Source of the DNA: Hyphomicrobiales bacterium
GTDB taxonomy: Bacteria > Pseudomonadota > Alphaproteobacteria > Rhizobiales > Hyphomicrobiaceae
Direction of reading: 5' to 3'
Assembly (NCBI GenBank): GCA_003963125.1
Contig: RXJK01000096.1
Location: 1 to 44,329 of the forward strand
Length of the DNA: 44,329 bases
The notes beneath the pieces are model-generated. The model made no database searches, was not told where the DNA came from, and saw nothing but the letters and a program-made list of their open reading frames with translations. Below are positions 1 to 12,150 of the stretch, piece after piece. Both the position numbers and the translations under genes were made by a program. Within the stretch, counting starts at the first letter, position 1; every line of letters begins with the position of its first letter.

Positions 1-2230
1 CGCCCATCGAAATCCCGACCGTCGCATTGGCCATCGCTGGAGCGTCGTTCACGCCGTCGCCCACCATCGCCACCTTCGCTTCCGACCGCAATTTGCGGAT
101 GGCCTCGACCTTGTCCTCCGGCATCAGGTCGCCCCAGGCCTCATCGAGGCCAACATCTTTCGCAATCGACTCCGCAACACGAGCGTGATCGCCGGAAATC
201 ATGATCATCCGCTTGATGCCGAGCGCACGGAGCGCCTCAAGGGCTTCCCGGGCTCCTGCGCGCGGCGTGTCCATCAGACCGATGGCGCCCAGATCCTGAT
301 TGCCACGGCGAACCACCATCGTCGTGCGCCCCGCCTGGCGGAGTTTCTCGATAGCCGATGCTGCTTCCGTGCCGAGAGCAGCGATGCCCTCCGTTCCGAA
401 CATCTCCGCCTTGCCGATCCAGATCGTCTCCGCGCCAAGTTTGGCCGTCACCCCGCGACCCGTAAGGCTCTTCAGATCGCTCGCGGGCGCGATCTCGCGA
501 CCTTGCAGCCGTTGGCGCCCATCACGCGCAATCGCCGCGGCCAGTGGATGATCGCTCAACGCCTCCACCGCTACCGCAACGGCAAGCAGTTCGTCCTCCG
601 GAACTCCTGCGAACGTGACGATGTCGGTGATGCGTGGCCGGCCTTCGGTGAGTGTACCTGTCTTGTCGAAGGCAATCGCATTGAGCGAGCCAAGGTTCTC
701 AAGCGGTGCGCCGCCCTTCACCAGCACACCGCCGCGCGCCGCCCGCGCTACTCCGGAAAGCACGGCACTCGGTGTGGCAATGGCGAGTGCGCATGGACTT
801 GCGGCGACCAACACGGCCATAGCCCGGTAGAAGCTGTCGCGAAAGGGTTCATCAATTACGACCCACGCAAACAAAAGAACCACGGCAAGAGCAAGGACCG
901 CAGGCACGAAAACGCGCTCGAACTTGTCGGTAAATCTCTGCGTCGGTGACTTCTGCGCCTCGGCCTCGCTCACCATCTGTACGACCCTGGCAAGGGCCGA
1001 GTCCGCCGCAAGACGTGTTACTTCCACCTCGATGGCTCCCCCACCGTTGATGGTTCCGGCGAACACCCGTGACGCGGCATCAACGGACTGTGGCCGGCCG
1101 CGCGCAGCCGCGGCATCGTCAATAGGATGCTTGTCGACGGGAATGCTTTCGCCCGTGACCGGCGCCTGATTGATGCTGGAGGTACCCTTCACCACGAACC
1201 CGTCGGCAGGCAGGCGCTCATTTGGGCGCACAAGCACCACGTCGCCGACCACAAGCTCCTCAATACGCACCTCGCGTGTGCTGCCGTCGCGCCACACCGT
1301 CGCCGTCTGCGGCGCCAACTTCGCTAATGCTTCTATGGCCTGCCTCGCGCGACCCATGGCGTAGTGCTCGAGCGCGTGCCCAAGGCTGAACAGGAAGAGC
1401 AACAGCGCGCCCTCTGCCCACGCACCAAGCACCGCCGCTCCTGCAGCCGCCACCAGCATCAGGGTATCAATCTCGAACTTGCGGAGCTTCAGATTGTCGA
1501 TCGCCTCACGCAAGGTGAAGAAGCCACCAAGGACGTAGGCGAGGATGTAAAGGTTGAGGGGCAGCCAGGATGGGACGCCGCTGACGAGCTTCGTGAGAGC
1601 ATAGCCAAGCCCCAGCGCCGCGCCGCACCCAAGGGCGAAGATCAACTCCGTATTCGGCCCGAGAAAACCGCCATGAGCATGCCCATGATCGTGCCCTGTT
1701 TCTCCATGCTCCCCGTGGCTGTGCCCGTGATGGTCGTGCTCGCCATGGTGTTCGTGTTCATTCGGCGCTTCGCGCCCGAGCGTCTTTGCGATGCGGATAC
1801 CCCTGCCGGCGAGGGCCTCGCGAACGACCTGCTCCGAGGTTGCACCCCGATCGAACTCGACACGCACCACGCCGCCCGCGTTTGCCTCGACATCCAGAAC
1901 GCCCGGCACGCGACGCACGAACTCCGCAACCGTGCGCGCCCGGCGTTGATACCCGATGCCCTCGACCTGCCACAACGCGTGCCCGAAACGCTCCGTAATT
2001 CCCGCACCGGCACTCACGATCAGTTCGCGGATCTGGCGCAACGAGAGAACATCAGCATCAAAATGCACGCAAAGCTGCGCCGGACCGCCGTCTTGCAATC
2101 CCGTAACGTGGACCTGCTCGATGCCGTCCCGGCCATTGAACTCATCCATCAAGCGCGCCACGCAAGCGTCCGCTGCATGCGATACGTCAGGAAGGACAAG
2201 GGGAATATCGAGGCGCAACTTTTCGGTCAT
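1..2230 (-). CDS. P1B-type heavy-metal-translocating ATPase, C-terminus cut by window edge
   Basis: Inner-membrane ATPase that exports metal ions from the cytoplasm. It is absent from the ORF track because it runs off the left edge; I translated it from the minus strand, starting at ATG 2228-2230. About 743 codons are present. Visible landmarks are two ferredoxin-like HMA-type domains (about residues 1-150) without any CxxC, a His/Glu-rich linker (about 152-185), the TGES loop, the membrane motif ASPCALA (about 477), DKTGT (about 521) and MVGDGVNDAPA near the cut end. The SPC in place of CPC is typical of the P1B-4 (Co/Zn-type) group and of plant HMA1, which also has a His-rich N-terminus. 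Metal specificity is therefore inferred. It diverges from the czc operon across a 326 bp gap holding a GTTAC repeat. Confidence 0.93.
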   Translation of the reverse strand, partial: MTEKLRLDIPLVLPDVSHAADACVARLMDEFNGRDGIEQVHVTGLQDGGPAQLCVHFDADVLSLRQIRELIVSAGAGITERFGHALWQVEGIGYQRRARTVAEFVRRVPGVLDVEANAGGVVRVEFDRGATSEQVVREALAGRGIRIAKTLGREAPNEHEHHGEHDHHGHSHGEHGETGHDHGHAHGGFLGPNTELIFALGCGAALGLGYALTKLVSGVPSWLPLNLYILAYVLGGFFTLREAIDNLKLRKFEIDTLMLVAAAGAAVLGAWAEGALLLFLFSLGHALEHYAMGRARQAIEALAKLAPQTATVWRDGSTREVRIEELVVGDVVLVRPNERLPADGFVVKGTSSINQAPVTGESIPVDKHPIDDAAAARGRPQSVDAASRVFAGTINGGGAIEVEVTRLAADSALARVVQMVSEAEAQKSPTQRFTDKFERVFVPAVLALAVVLLFAWVVIDEPFRDSFYRAMAVLVAASPCALAIATPSAVLSGVARAARGGVLVKGGAPLENLGSLNAIAFDKTGTLTEGRPRITDIVTFAGVPEDELLAVAVAVEALSDHPLAAAIARDGRQRLQGREIAPASDLKSLTGRGVTAKLGAETIWIGKAEMFGTEGIAALGTEAASAIEKLRQAGRTTMVVRRGNQDLGAIGLMDTPRAGAREALEALRALGIKRMIMISGDHARVAESIAKDVGLDEAWGDLMPEDKVEAIRKLRSEAKVAMVGDGVNDAPAMANATVGISMG

Positions 2231-2384
2231 GGCTTTTGCGGGATCCACATCTGGCAGGGCGGCATGCGTCGGCCTTCAAGTGGGAAGGCCCGTATGCCCT
2301 GATGTGTTTTCAGCGCATGCCGCGCAAAGTCAACGCCGACTCGGAAAGTGCCGAGGCGCAGGCAAGCGATAGCTCTACAGGGGA

Positions 2385-2403
2385 GGTTACATAACGTTAC
2401 AAT
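2385..2403 (+). promoter_or_regulatory. GTTAC-N5-GTTAC direct repeat, site 1
   Basis: GTTAC at 2386-2390 and 2396-2400, exactly 10 bp apart, followed by AAT. It lies about 155 bp from both divergent starts (ATPase at 2230 and CzcI-like gene at 2557). The geometry fits an OmpR-family response regulator dimer. Confidence 0.6.
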
Positions 2404-2455
2404 TTGGCGGTCAATTCGTTGATTGAGTTATCATTCGCCGTTCAGTGGGATTTGA

Positions 2456-2467
2456 ACGTTATAACGT
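2456..2467. promoter_or_regulatory. 12-bp perfect palindrome in czc promoter region
   Basis: ACGTTATAACGT is a perfect palindrome about 90 bp upstream of the CzcI-like gene. It may be a second operator in the divergent promoter region. No regulator can be assigned from sequence. Confidence 0.3.
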
Positions 2468-2556
2468 CTGAAATAGGTGTGGCTGCGACCTTACGGTTGA
2501 GCAGTTTTCGGCTTTGCGCACCTTGACGGCAAAAGGTCACGCGATAATTGTGATCC

Positions 2557-2928
2557 ATGCTCAAAGCCGTGATTCACGCGCTGGCCTTCGTTCTCGTCGG
2601 GATCGTCCTGGTCTCGGCTAGCGCGCGTGCGACAACAGGGGATCGGCATAGCATTCACGTCACGGTGGGTGATGTGGAACTCACAGCTGTGCATACCACC
2701 GATGCCGCTCATCAAGAACCTGACGACCACGGTGGAGCGCCGTGTTCGCACGGGGCGTGCAAAGCCTGCTGCGGTGCCTGCGCGCCAGCCCTGCCGCTGG
2801 TTGCTGTTCAGGCTCATGTGCTTGACGCGCAGGACAATGGGCGGTGCGGGAGCCCGCACGCTCCGGACCAGTTGGTCACGCCGGGCCTCAGCCTCCTGCC
2901 ATTTCGGCCTCCCTGCGCGATCGCGTGA
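2557..2928 (+). CDS. CzcI-like small exported Cys/His protein
   Basis: A 123-residue protein with a signal peptide (hydrophobic stretch at about 5-25) and a Cys/His cluster in the middle (CSHGACKACCGAC). Its C-terminus ends in a proline-rich FRPPCAIA, a tail seen in CzcI-type leader proteins. CzcI proteins are periplasmic and precede czcC in several metal-resistance operons; a sensing or modulating role is inferred. It is the first gene of the efflux operon and is followed after about 60 bp by the TolC-type gene. Overall similarity to CzcI is by composition and position, so the family call is tentative. Confidence 0.65.
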   Translation: MLKAVIHALAFVLVGIVLVSASARATTGDRHSIHVTVGDVELTAVHTTDAAHQEPDDHGGAPCSHGACKACCGACAPALPLVAVQAHVLDAQDNGRCGSPHAPDQLVTPGLSLLPFRPPCAIA

Positions 2929-2989
2929 AGTTTCGCGCAGCCCTGTGCTGCGTGTGAATTCATGAAGCGATCCATGGGGTATCCAGAGC

Positions 2990-4330
2990 ATGCCATTTCT
3001 GTTGGGCCGGGCACCGGTCAGCCGCACCTTTATAGGTGTGTCCCTGCGCGCCCGGCGTTGGTTGCCCGGTTGCCGAACGCAACGTGGCGCCATCGCGGCG
3101 GCTCTCGTCGTCGGGCTCATCCTGCCGGGCATTGCCTTGGCGCAATCCGCGCGCCCCTTGCGCATGTCCGAAGCCCTCCGCCAGGCCGCAACCGGCAATC
3201 CACGCCTTGCAGCCGCCCGCATCGAAATCGATATGGCGTATGGCCGGCGCGTGCAGGCGGGAGCCATTCCCAACCCTGAACTCTCCTTCGAACTCGACAA
3301 CGCCCTTGGCTCCGGCGCTTACCGTGACCTCAAATCGGCGGAAACCACTCTTCTTCTGAGCCAGGTTATTGAGTTTCGCGGTAAGCGCGGCGCCCGCATC
3401 GCGGCGGGCTCGGCCGAGGTCGATCAGTTCGGATGGCAGCTTGAGGCCCTGCGCCTCGAGATCCTGACCGATGTCGCCGCCACCTACATCAACGTCGCAG
3501 CCGCCCAGCGACGTCTCCAGGTCTATGACGCGCACCTCGGTGCCCTCGACCGCCTTTTGCCGCTGCTCCGGCGCCGTGTTGAAGCCGGTGCATCCTCCCC
3601 CGCCGATACCGCCCGCGCGGAAGTCGCAGGCGACCTGCTGCGCGCCGATCGCGAGCGCGCCAGCGCCGCGCTTGCCGTCGCGCGTCTTGAGCTCGCATCC
3701 CTCATGGGGCTGCCGAAGCCGAATTTCGGGCGTGTAGTGGGCGACCTGTCTCGGACCTCTCGACCACCATCCCTTGCCGCGGTACTGGCCATGGTAGACG
3801 GCCTGCCGCAACTCGTGAGATGGACAGCCCTGCGCGCGCAGCGTGATGCAGAACTCATACTTGCCCGCCTGAAGCCGTATCCCGACATGCGGGTCAGCGC
3901 CGGCTGGCGGCATTACAACGACACCGGCGACGATGCCGTGCGCCTTGGCCTTTCCTTCTCATTGCCAGTGTTCGATCGCAATACAGGCGGCATCATCGAG
4001 GCGGAAGCCGCGCGCACCAAGGTCGAAGCCGACCGCGCCGCCGGCAAGGCGGCCCTCGTCCTTACCCTCGGCCGCGCCTACGAAACGCTCGTCGGCTCCT
4101 TGCGCGAACTCGACATCCTGCGTCGATCCGCTCTTCCCAATGCGCGCCGCGCCCAGGAGGCCATCGAGCAGGGCTACGAGCAGGGCCGTTTCACCCTGCT
4201 CGAATATCTCGATGTCCAGAACACGGTCACGCAGGCCTCGCTGCGCGAGCTTGAGGCGCTGCTCAACTATCACATCGCCGTCGCCACCATCGAAGGCCTG
4301 ACGGGTGCTGCCCTGGGAACAAGCAAATGA
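2990..4330 (+). CDS. czcC: TolC-family outer-membrane efflux protein (CzcC type)
   Basis: Outer-membrane channel of a tripartite RND metal exporter. The 446-residue product has an N-terminal signal region ending near ALAQ. It then shows two OEP repeats rich in Ala, Arg and Glu helices, including GNPRLAAARIE early and YEQGRFTLLEYLDVQ late. Length fits CzcC/CusC. The ATG at 2990 gives a long, Arg-rich n-region before the hydrophobic core, so a later GTG near 3038 is possible. The stop overlaps the start of the adaptor gene (ATGA), which indicates translational coupling. Confidence 0.92.
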   Translation: MPFLLGRAPVSRTFIGVSLRARRWLPGCRTQRGAIAAALVVGLILPGIALAQSARPLRMSEALRQAATGNPRLAAARIEIDMAYGRRVQAGAIPNPELSFELDNALGSGAYRDLKSAETTLLLSQVIEFRGKRGARIAAGSAEVDQFGWQLEALRLEILTDVAATYINVAAAQRRLQVYDAHLGALDRLLPLLRRRVEAGASSPADTARAEVAGDLLRADRERASAALAVARLELASLMGLPKPNFGRVVGDLSRTSRPPSLAAVLAMVDGLPQLVRWTALRAQRDAELILARLKPYPDMRVSAGWRHYNDTGDDAVRLGLSFSLPVFDRNTGGIIEAEAARTKVEADRAAGKAALVLTLGRAYETLVGSLRELDILRRSALPNARRAQEAIEQGYEQGRFTLLEYLDVQNTVTQASLRELEALLNYHIAVATIEGLTGAALGTSK

Positions 4331-5286
4331 ACAGGTACATGCGTATCGCCAGTATCGTCCTCGTCGCTATCTTCGCTGTTGGCGGCGCCGCCTTCTATCT
4401 CGGGGCCAAACCCGACGCCGGCAAGTCGGCACCCGCCGCCGGCAAAAAGGAGGAACATCACGGCGAGGAAGGCGCGGTGACCCTCAGTGATGCCAAAATC
4501 GCCGCAGCCAATATCGAGCTCGTCAAAGCAGGCGGCGCCACCTTGCGCGACGGCCTTGCCCTCAACGGCATCATCCAGCCCAACCAGGAAGCGCTGGTGC
4601 AGGTGACGCCTCGCTTTCCAGGCGTCGTGCGCGATATTCGCCGTCGCATCGGTGACGTAGTCGCCAAGGGTGATCTTCTTGCGAGCGTGGAAAGCAACCA
4701 GAGCCTGACAGCCTATGAGTTGCGCGCGCCCATCGCCGGTACGGTCATCGATCGCCAGGTCTCGCTAGGAGAATATGTCTCCGAGCAGAAACCGGCCTTC
4801 GTGCTCGCGGATCTTTCCGCCGTGTGGGTTGACTTTTCCGTTTATCGCCGCGACATCCAGCGGGTGAAGGTCGGCGACAAGGTCGCGATCGAACCCGAAG
4901 ATGGTGGTCAACCCATCGAGACCACGATCAGCTATGTCTCGCCTGTGGGTAGCAGCGAGACCCAGAGCGCGCTTGCGCGCGCCGTCGTCAACAATGCCGA
5001 CGGCCGCTTGCGACCCGGTCTCTTCGTGCGTGCCCGCGTTATTTTGACGGCCAAGTCCGTTCCGCTCGCCGTCAAGCTCTCTGCTCTGCAGACCATAGAA
5101 AATCGCACGGTCGTCTTTGTACGCAGCGGAGACAAGTTCGAACCGCGCGACGTCATGGTCGGGGGACGCGATCAGGAATGGGCCGAGATCAGTTTTGGCC
5201 TGGAATCGGGCGATACCTACGCCGCGCGCAACAGCTTCGTCATCAAGGCGGAACTCGCCAAGGGAACGGCATCCCACGCGCACTAA
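4327..5286 (+). CDS. czcB: RND efflux periplasmic adaptor subunit (CzcB type)
   Basis: Membrane-fusion protein linking the inner-membrane pump to the outer-membrane channel. The 319-residue protein starts with a membrane anchor (about residues 5-25) and a short basic/His segment (KKEEHHGEEG). A barrel-sandwich/lipoyl region follows (TPRFPGVVRDI, ELRAPIAGTVIDRQVSLGEYV), then a beta-barrel domain. It is short for CzcB and lacks a long alpha-hairpin and the N-terminal HMBD found in the cus adaptor of this window. The ATG overlaps the czcC stop. A 39 bp gap separates it from czcA. Confidence 0.9.
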   Translation: MNRYMRIASIVLVAIFAVGGAAFYLGAKPDAGKSAPAAGKKEEHHGEEGAVTLSDAKIAAANIELVKAGGATLRDGLALNGIIQPNQEALVQVTPRFPGVVRDIRRRIGDVVAKGDLLASVESNQSLTAYELRAPIAGTVIDRQVSLGEYVSEQKPAFVLADLSAVWVDFSVYRRDIQRVKVGDKVAIEPEDGGQPIETTISYVSPVGSSETQSALARAVVNNADGRLRPGLFVRARVILTAKSVPLAVKLSALQTIENRTVVFVRSGDKFEPRDVMVGGRDQEWAEISFGLESGDTYAARNSFVIKAELAKGTASHAH

Positions 5287-5316
5287 GTGAATGCCGCTCT
5301 GATCCTTCGTCCCTGA

Positions 5317-8905
<3,589 letters not shown>

Positions 8906-8906
<1 letters not shown>

Positions 8907-8941
8907 CGAATGGCAGGTTCCGGGGGAGCCTGCCGTTTCGC
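8906..8941 (+). terminator. Hairpin just after czc operon
   Basis: GCGAA-GGCAGG pairs with CCTGCC-TTTCGC around a GC-rich loop directly after the accessory gene. It ends in a short T run, which resembles an intrinsic terminator. Confidence 0.5.
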
Positions 8942-8945
8942 TGCC

Positions 8946-8995
8946 CCTCCGGCGTCGGGTGCAACCCACCCCGCACCTGGACCCGACGCCGGAGG
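8946..8995. terminator. 15-bp perfect inverted repeat after czc operon
   Basis: CCTCCGGCGTCGGGT (8946-8960) pairs perfectly with 8981-8995 around a 20 nt loop. No T run follows, so it may be a bidirectional stop or mRNA-stabilising hairpin. Confidence 0.45.
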
Positions 8996-9031
8996 TTGCC
9001 AATCTCTGATGACTGACACCAAGAGCTTTCA

Positions 9032-9262
9032 ATGATGCGATGGGAATATTTGTCGGTGGATCTCGGCTCGACGCCGACCAAAGAGGACGACGTTTACTAC
9101 CTCAACCTGGCCGGGGCTCGAGGTTGGGAACTGGTTGGCATCCTTCCACCTCAGCGCGCAATTTTCAAAAGACCCCTTGCCGGCAGCAAGTCACAGAAGA
9201 TCGCCGTGTCCGCACCATCGGGGCCTGAGGCCAAAAGCAAGCCGGGAAATACCGGGAGGTAG
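9032..9262 (+). CDS. DUF4177-like small protein
   Basis: A 76-residue soluble protein that opens with MRWEYLSVDL and contains LNLAGARGWELVGILP. This WEY...LN..G..GWELV pattern is that of DUF4177-type proteins, whose function is unknown. The C-terminal 25 residues are Lys/Ser/Pro-rich and probably disordered. ATG codons at 9032 and 9035 are both possible. It sits between the czc operon and the MerR gene and may be co-transcribed with the regulator. Confidence 0.65.
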   Translation: MMRWEYLSVDLGSTPTKEDDVYYLNLAGARGWELVGILPPQRAIFKRPLAGSKSQKIAVSAPSGPEAKSKPGNTGR

Positions 9263-9326
9263 CGGATACAGAACCTGGCCCGGGCACCGCACCGACGAAA
9301 GCAATCCTGCAAGGGGAGGCAACGGC

Positions 9327-9725
9327 TTGAATATCGGCGACGTGGTCGCGATGACCGGATTTTCTGCGAAGATGATCCGCCATTACGAGATAAACGGGCT
9401 TATGCGCACGCCCGGTCGAACCAAGCGCGGGTACCGCACTTACTCGCATGATGATGTTCACCGCCTCCAGTTCATCCAGTGCGCCCGCGAGCTCGGTCTC
9501 ACCTGCCAGGAGGTGCGCGACCTGCTCCTGCTGTGGGACGACCGCAAGCGCAGCAGTGCAAAACTGAAGAGCATTGCGCGCGACTACGTCGCCCGGTTCG
9601 AGGAAAAATATACGCATCTGGCCGATATGATCGCCACGCTAAACAACTATGTGGACGCCAGAGCACCGCGATCGGATACGCCCGTACTCATCAAACGCCA
9701 CGGCGGCACTACATCGTGTTCCTAG
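9327..9725 (+). CDS. MerR-family regulator lacking canonical metal-binding cysteines
   Basis: A 132-residue MerR/CueR-type DNA-binding protein. The wHTH is clear: NIGDVVAMTGFSAKMIRHYE, then RTKRGYRTY. A dimerisation helix follows. I chose TTG 9327 because AAGGGGAGG lies 8 bp upstream and translation then begins at the conserved domain start; the ORF-track start at 9135 adds an unrelated 64-residue leader. In CueR the metal loop has Cys112 and Cys120. Here the matching region reads DARAPRSDTPVL, with neither cysteine, and the only C-terminal Cys is in the tail TTSCS. The serine of the +1-metal class (SSAKLK) is kept. Its sensing mode is therefore unclear. Confidence 0.88.
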   Translation: MNIGDVVAMTGFSAKMIRHYEINGLMRTPGRTKRGYRTYSHDDVHRLQFIQCARELGLTCQEVRDLLLLWDDRKRSSAKLKSIARDYVARFEEKYTHLADMIATLNNYVDARAPRSDTPVLIKRHGGTTSCS

Positions 9726-9732
9726 TTGGTCA

Positions 9733-9867
9733 CTATTGCGCTTTGCGCGCCGCAACCCAGGCCCGCACCTGCTCGATCTCTCGTTCCTGATCACGAATGA
9801 TGTCCATCGCCAGGCGCCTGGTCTGTTCGTCCTTCCCGTGCTCCAGCACTATCTTGGCCATGTCCAT
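9733..9867 (-). pseudogene. 3' remnant of a DUF305 gene
   Basis: Minus-strand translation gives MDMAKIVLEHG, followed by LAMDIIRDQEREIEQVRAW and a stop. This is the C-terminal half of a DUF305 domain (the region after the HH metal motif). Upstream the frame becomes FWWVFEAE, unrelated to the family, so the N-terminal half including the His pair is lost. The piece is only 44 codons. It is related to the intact DUF305 genes at 35.3 and 36.7 kb. Confidence 0.6.
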
Positions 9868-10089
9868 CTCTGCTTCAAAAACCCACCAAAAAGCAGTGTA
9901 ACAAGGACGCAGCCGGCAAGGGCAGCGTCATCAAGCGCATTGTCCAGACAGCGCGAAGCATCTCGTTGGAACGAGTTGCCAATAGAAGGCATTTAGCAAA
10001 GATCAACTTTGCCAAATAGAGCTCTGTTCTTATTGTCGCTCTTTTCTTACAACGGTGCCTCTCGATCAACGCGCACCGTGGAGCACGTA

Positions 10090-10407
10090 ATGGCCCGCAT
10101 CAACAATTTAGATAAGTTTTCGTTTGCTGAGCTCACCCGGCTCCGCGCCGACGTCGACGCGATTTTGACAAGAAAGCAAGGCGAAGAAAAAGTAGCTCTT
10201 AAACAAAAGCTTGTCGACATGGCCAAAGCTCAGGGCTTTGATCTCGACGACGTGCTGGGCCGGAAGAGCCGGCGAGGGGTTGTCGCCGTTAAGTATCGCG
10301 ATCCCGAGAACGCCGAGAACACCTGGACCGGGCGTGGTCGCATGCCGCGCTGGATGGTGGCCGCCACCAAAAAGCGCGGTGTGAATAAAGAAGACTTCCT
10401 GGTCTGA
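10090..10407 (+). CDS. H-NS family histone-like nucleoid protein
   Basis: A 105-residue DNA-binding protein. An N-terminal helical oligomerisation region (about 1-50) is followed by the C-terminal motif NTWTGRGRMPRWM. That motif matches the TWTGRGRxPxW AT-hook-like loop of H-NS/HvrA proteins, which silence AT-rich acquired DNA. ATG 10090 is preferred over the ORF-track start at 10009 because GTGGAG lies just upstream and the extra 27 residues are not conserved-looking. It stands alone between the MerR/DUF305-remnant region and the peptide-binding protein. Confidence 0.9.
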   Translation: MARINNLDKFSFAELTRLRADVDAILTRKQGEEKVALKQKLVDMAKAQGFDLDDVLGRKSRRGVVAVKYRDPENAENTWTGRGRMPRWMVAATKKRGVNKEDFLV

Positions 10408-10646
10408 GTGCCGGCACGACGACGCAGGCGCCGGACTTTTGGTAGGGTCGGTGCACTCCGCGGACCCGACGTCTCAGGTTGGCGACAAGCCAACGGCAAG
10501 GCGAGAAGCACGGCCACGGCAGAAGATAGAGCAGCGGGACGACATCCGCCGGTCTTCCTCGATGTTGCCAGCCATTCCGTGCTGCCTCGACCTGCAAAGT
10601 ATGCTAAACGTCGCGCATTGCTCTTCCTCGGTTCGGCGGAGGATTT

Positions 10647-12143
10647 ATGCGTCGGCGGGATTTCCTTAAGGGGTGCACGTGCGGACCCATTGTCGGCGCC
10701 TGGCCCTACCAGGCCGCAGCCCAGGGCCCGCCCCTGCGCATGGCCAGCTTCTCATCCCTGACAAGCTTTGATCCGGCATTCTACCGCGCGGACAGCTTCA
10801 TTATGCGGGCGGTCTTTCCACCGCTGACACGCGTAACGCGCCAGGCCACCGATCCCCTGATCGGGTGGGAAGCGTATGCCGCCACGCCTTCGCCGTTCAA
10901 GGAAGAGGGTTCGCGACAGTTCGTCGAGCTCACTGCTGAACCCGATCGCAAATGGTCAAACGGTAATCCGAACACCATCGCTGACATCGTGCGCGGTCTG
11001 GAGCGGGCCAGAAAGACCCTTTTGAAAGGCGTGTCGACGATCGAGGTGCGAGACAATCGGTCATGCCGACTTTACTTCGATCGCCGCGACCTTAGCCTCT
11101 ATAAAGAAGCCTTCGCACGCCCACCGACGACACCCCTGACGGACGCCGCCGAAAGCGCGCTCGGACGCCACGCCAGATACGAGCATGCGCTCGGACCCTA
11201 TCGTTTCGTCGACCCCTTCCAGCCAGGCGACGTGGTGACACTCGCCGCCAATCCGCATTGGGCTAGCCCACGTCCTGCCGTGACCATGATCACCGTGCGC
11301 CGATACGACGACGTCAATTCGGCGCTAGCGCATTTTCAAGCCGGTCAACTTGACCTCGTCGTCCTGCCAGGCGGGCGCATCAGGGGACGCGATATTTTCA
11401 GGGAGCTGGGTATCGATACCGCTGAGGTCCGATCGACCCCGCTCAGTTCGGTTACCTACATCGGCATGAATGTCAACGACGGGCCGACGAGCGATCAACG
11501 CGTGCGGGAAGCCATCCGTGCTGCCATCAGCACGACCGCCGTGACCTCCGCGCTGTTCGGAGAACGCGGAGCGAGGGCAACCAGCGAGATGCTGCCCGCA
11601 GCCCTTCTGCCGGAACCAGTCTCGCCAGACCGATGGCATGCTCCGACGCGCGTGCGCAACCTGCTTGCTGAAGCCGGCTTCAGGGGGAGCCTTCTGACCA
11701 TCCTGGTTGCAGCACAAAATCTCGACCAGGACGGCCCGCTTGCCGAAGCCGTCAAGGGCCAGCTCGAGCAGGTAAATCTTCGCGCGGAAATCGAAGTCGT
11801 CGATGTAACCGCTTCCGTACGACCTCGACGCGACCAAGCGACGCTTTTTGTCGGTCGAACGCCTCTCAGCCTGACTCCCACAACCGCGCTTGCCACCTTT
11901 ACAAGCAACGCGCCAGCAAACCTGCCTCGCTTTTCTCACCCGGAGTACGACCTTACAGTCGCGAGGCTTGCCGAAGGCGGATCCCCCGAACTGCTTGGAG
12001 CAGCACGCGGCATACTGAATCGGTCGAGCATCGGCGTGCCGATCTACCAGGAAACCATGCAGGTGCTGACCAGGCGCGGCTTGCGTACGCGCTTCGCGGC
12101 CGACGGCACGCTGGGTGACCTCGTGGATTTCAGCTGGGGGTAA
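10647..12143 (+). CDS. ABC transporter substrate-binding protein, family 5 (peptide/nickel type)
   Basis: Periplasmic binding protein of 498 residues with a Tat-like leader (MRRRDFLKGC). The mature part shows the SBP_bac_5 layout: LRMASFSSLTSFDPAFY, an ITVRRYDDVNSALAHFQAGQLDLV segment and YIGMNVNDGPTSDQRVREAI. GGAGG lies 6 bp before the ATG. No permease or ATPase genes are next to it, so it is an orphan in this window. The ligand cannot be told; relatives bind peptides, nickel or other small compounds. The pentapeptide gene starts 7 bp after its stop and is probably co-transcribed. Confidence 0.85.
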   Translation: MRRRDFLKGCTCGPIVGAWPYQAAAQGPPLRMASFSSLTSFDPAFYRADSFIMRAVFPPLTRVTRQATDPLIGWEAYAATPSPFKEEGSRQFVELTAEPDRKWSNGNPNTIADIVRGLERARKTLLKGVSTIEVRDNRSCRLYFDRRDLSLYKEAFARPPTTPLTDAAESALGRHARYEHALGPYRFVDPFQPGDVVTLAANPHWASPRPAVTMITVRRYDDVNSALAHFQAGQLDLVVLPGGRIRGRDIFRELGIDTAEVRSTPLSSVTYIGMNVNDGPTSDQRVREAIRAAISTTAVTSALFGERGARATSEMLPAALLPEPVSPDRWHAPTRVRNLLAEAGFRGSLLTILVAAQNLDQDGPLAEAVKGQLEQVNLRAEIEVVDVTASVRPRRDQATLFVGRTPLSLTPTTALATFTSNAPANLPRFSHPEYDLTVARLAEGGSPELLGAARGILNRSSIGVPIYQETMQVLTRRGLRTRFAADGTLGDLVDFSWG

Positions 12144-12150
12144 TTCGCCC

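Noticed and set aside
185-2302. Plus-strand ORFs at 185-949, 924-1169 and 1364-2302
   Set aside because: They are antisense shadows of the P1B ATPase, whose minus-strand translation has all catalytic motifs.
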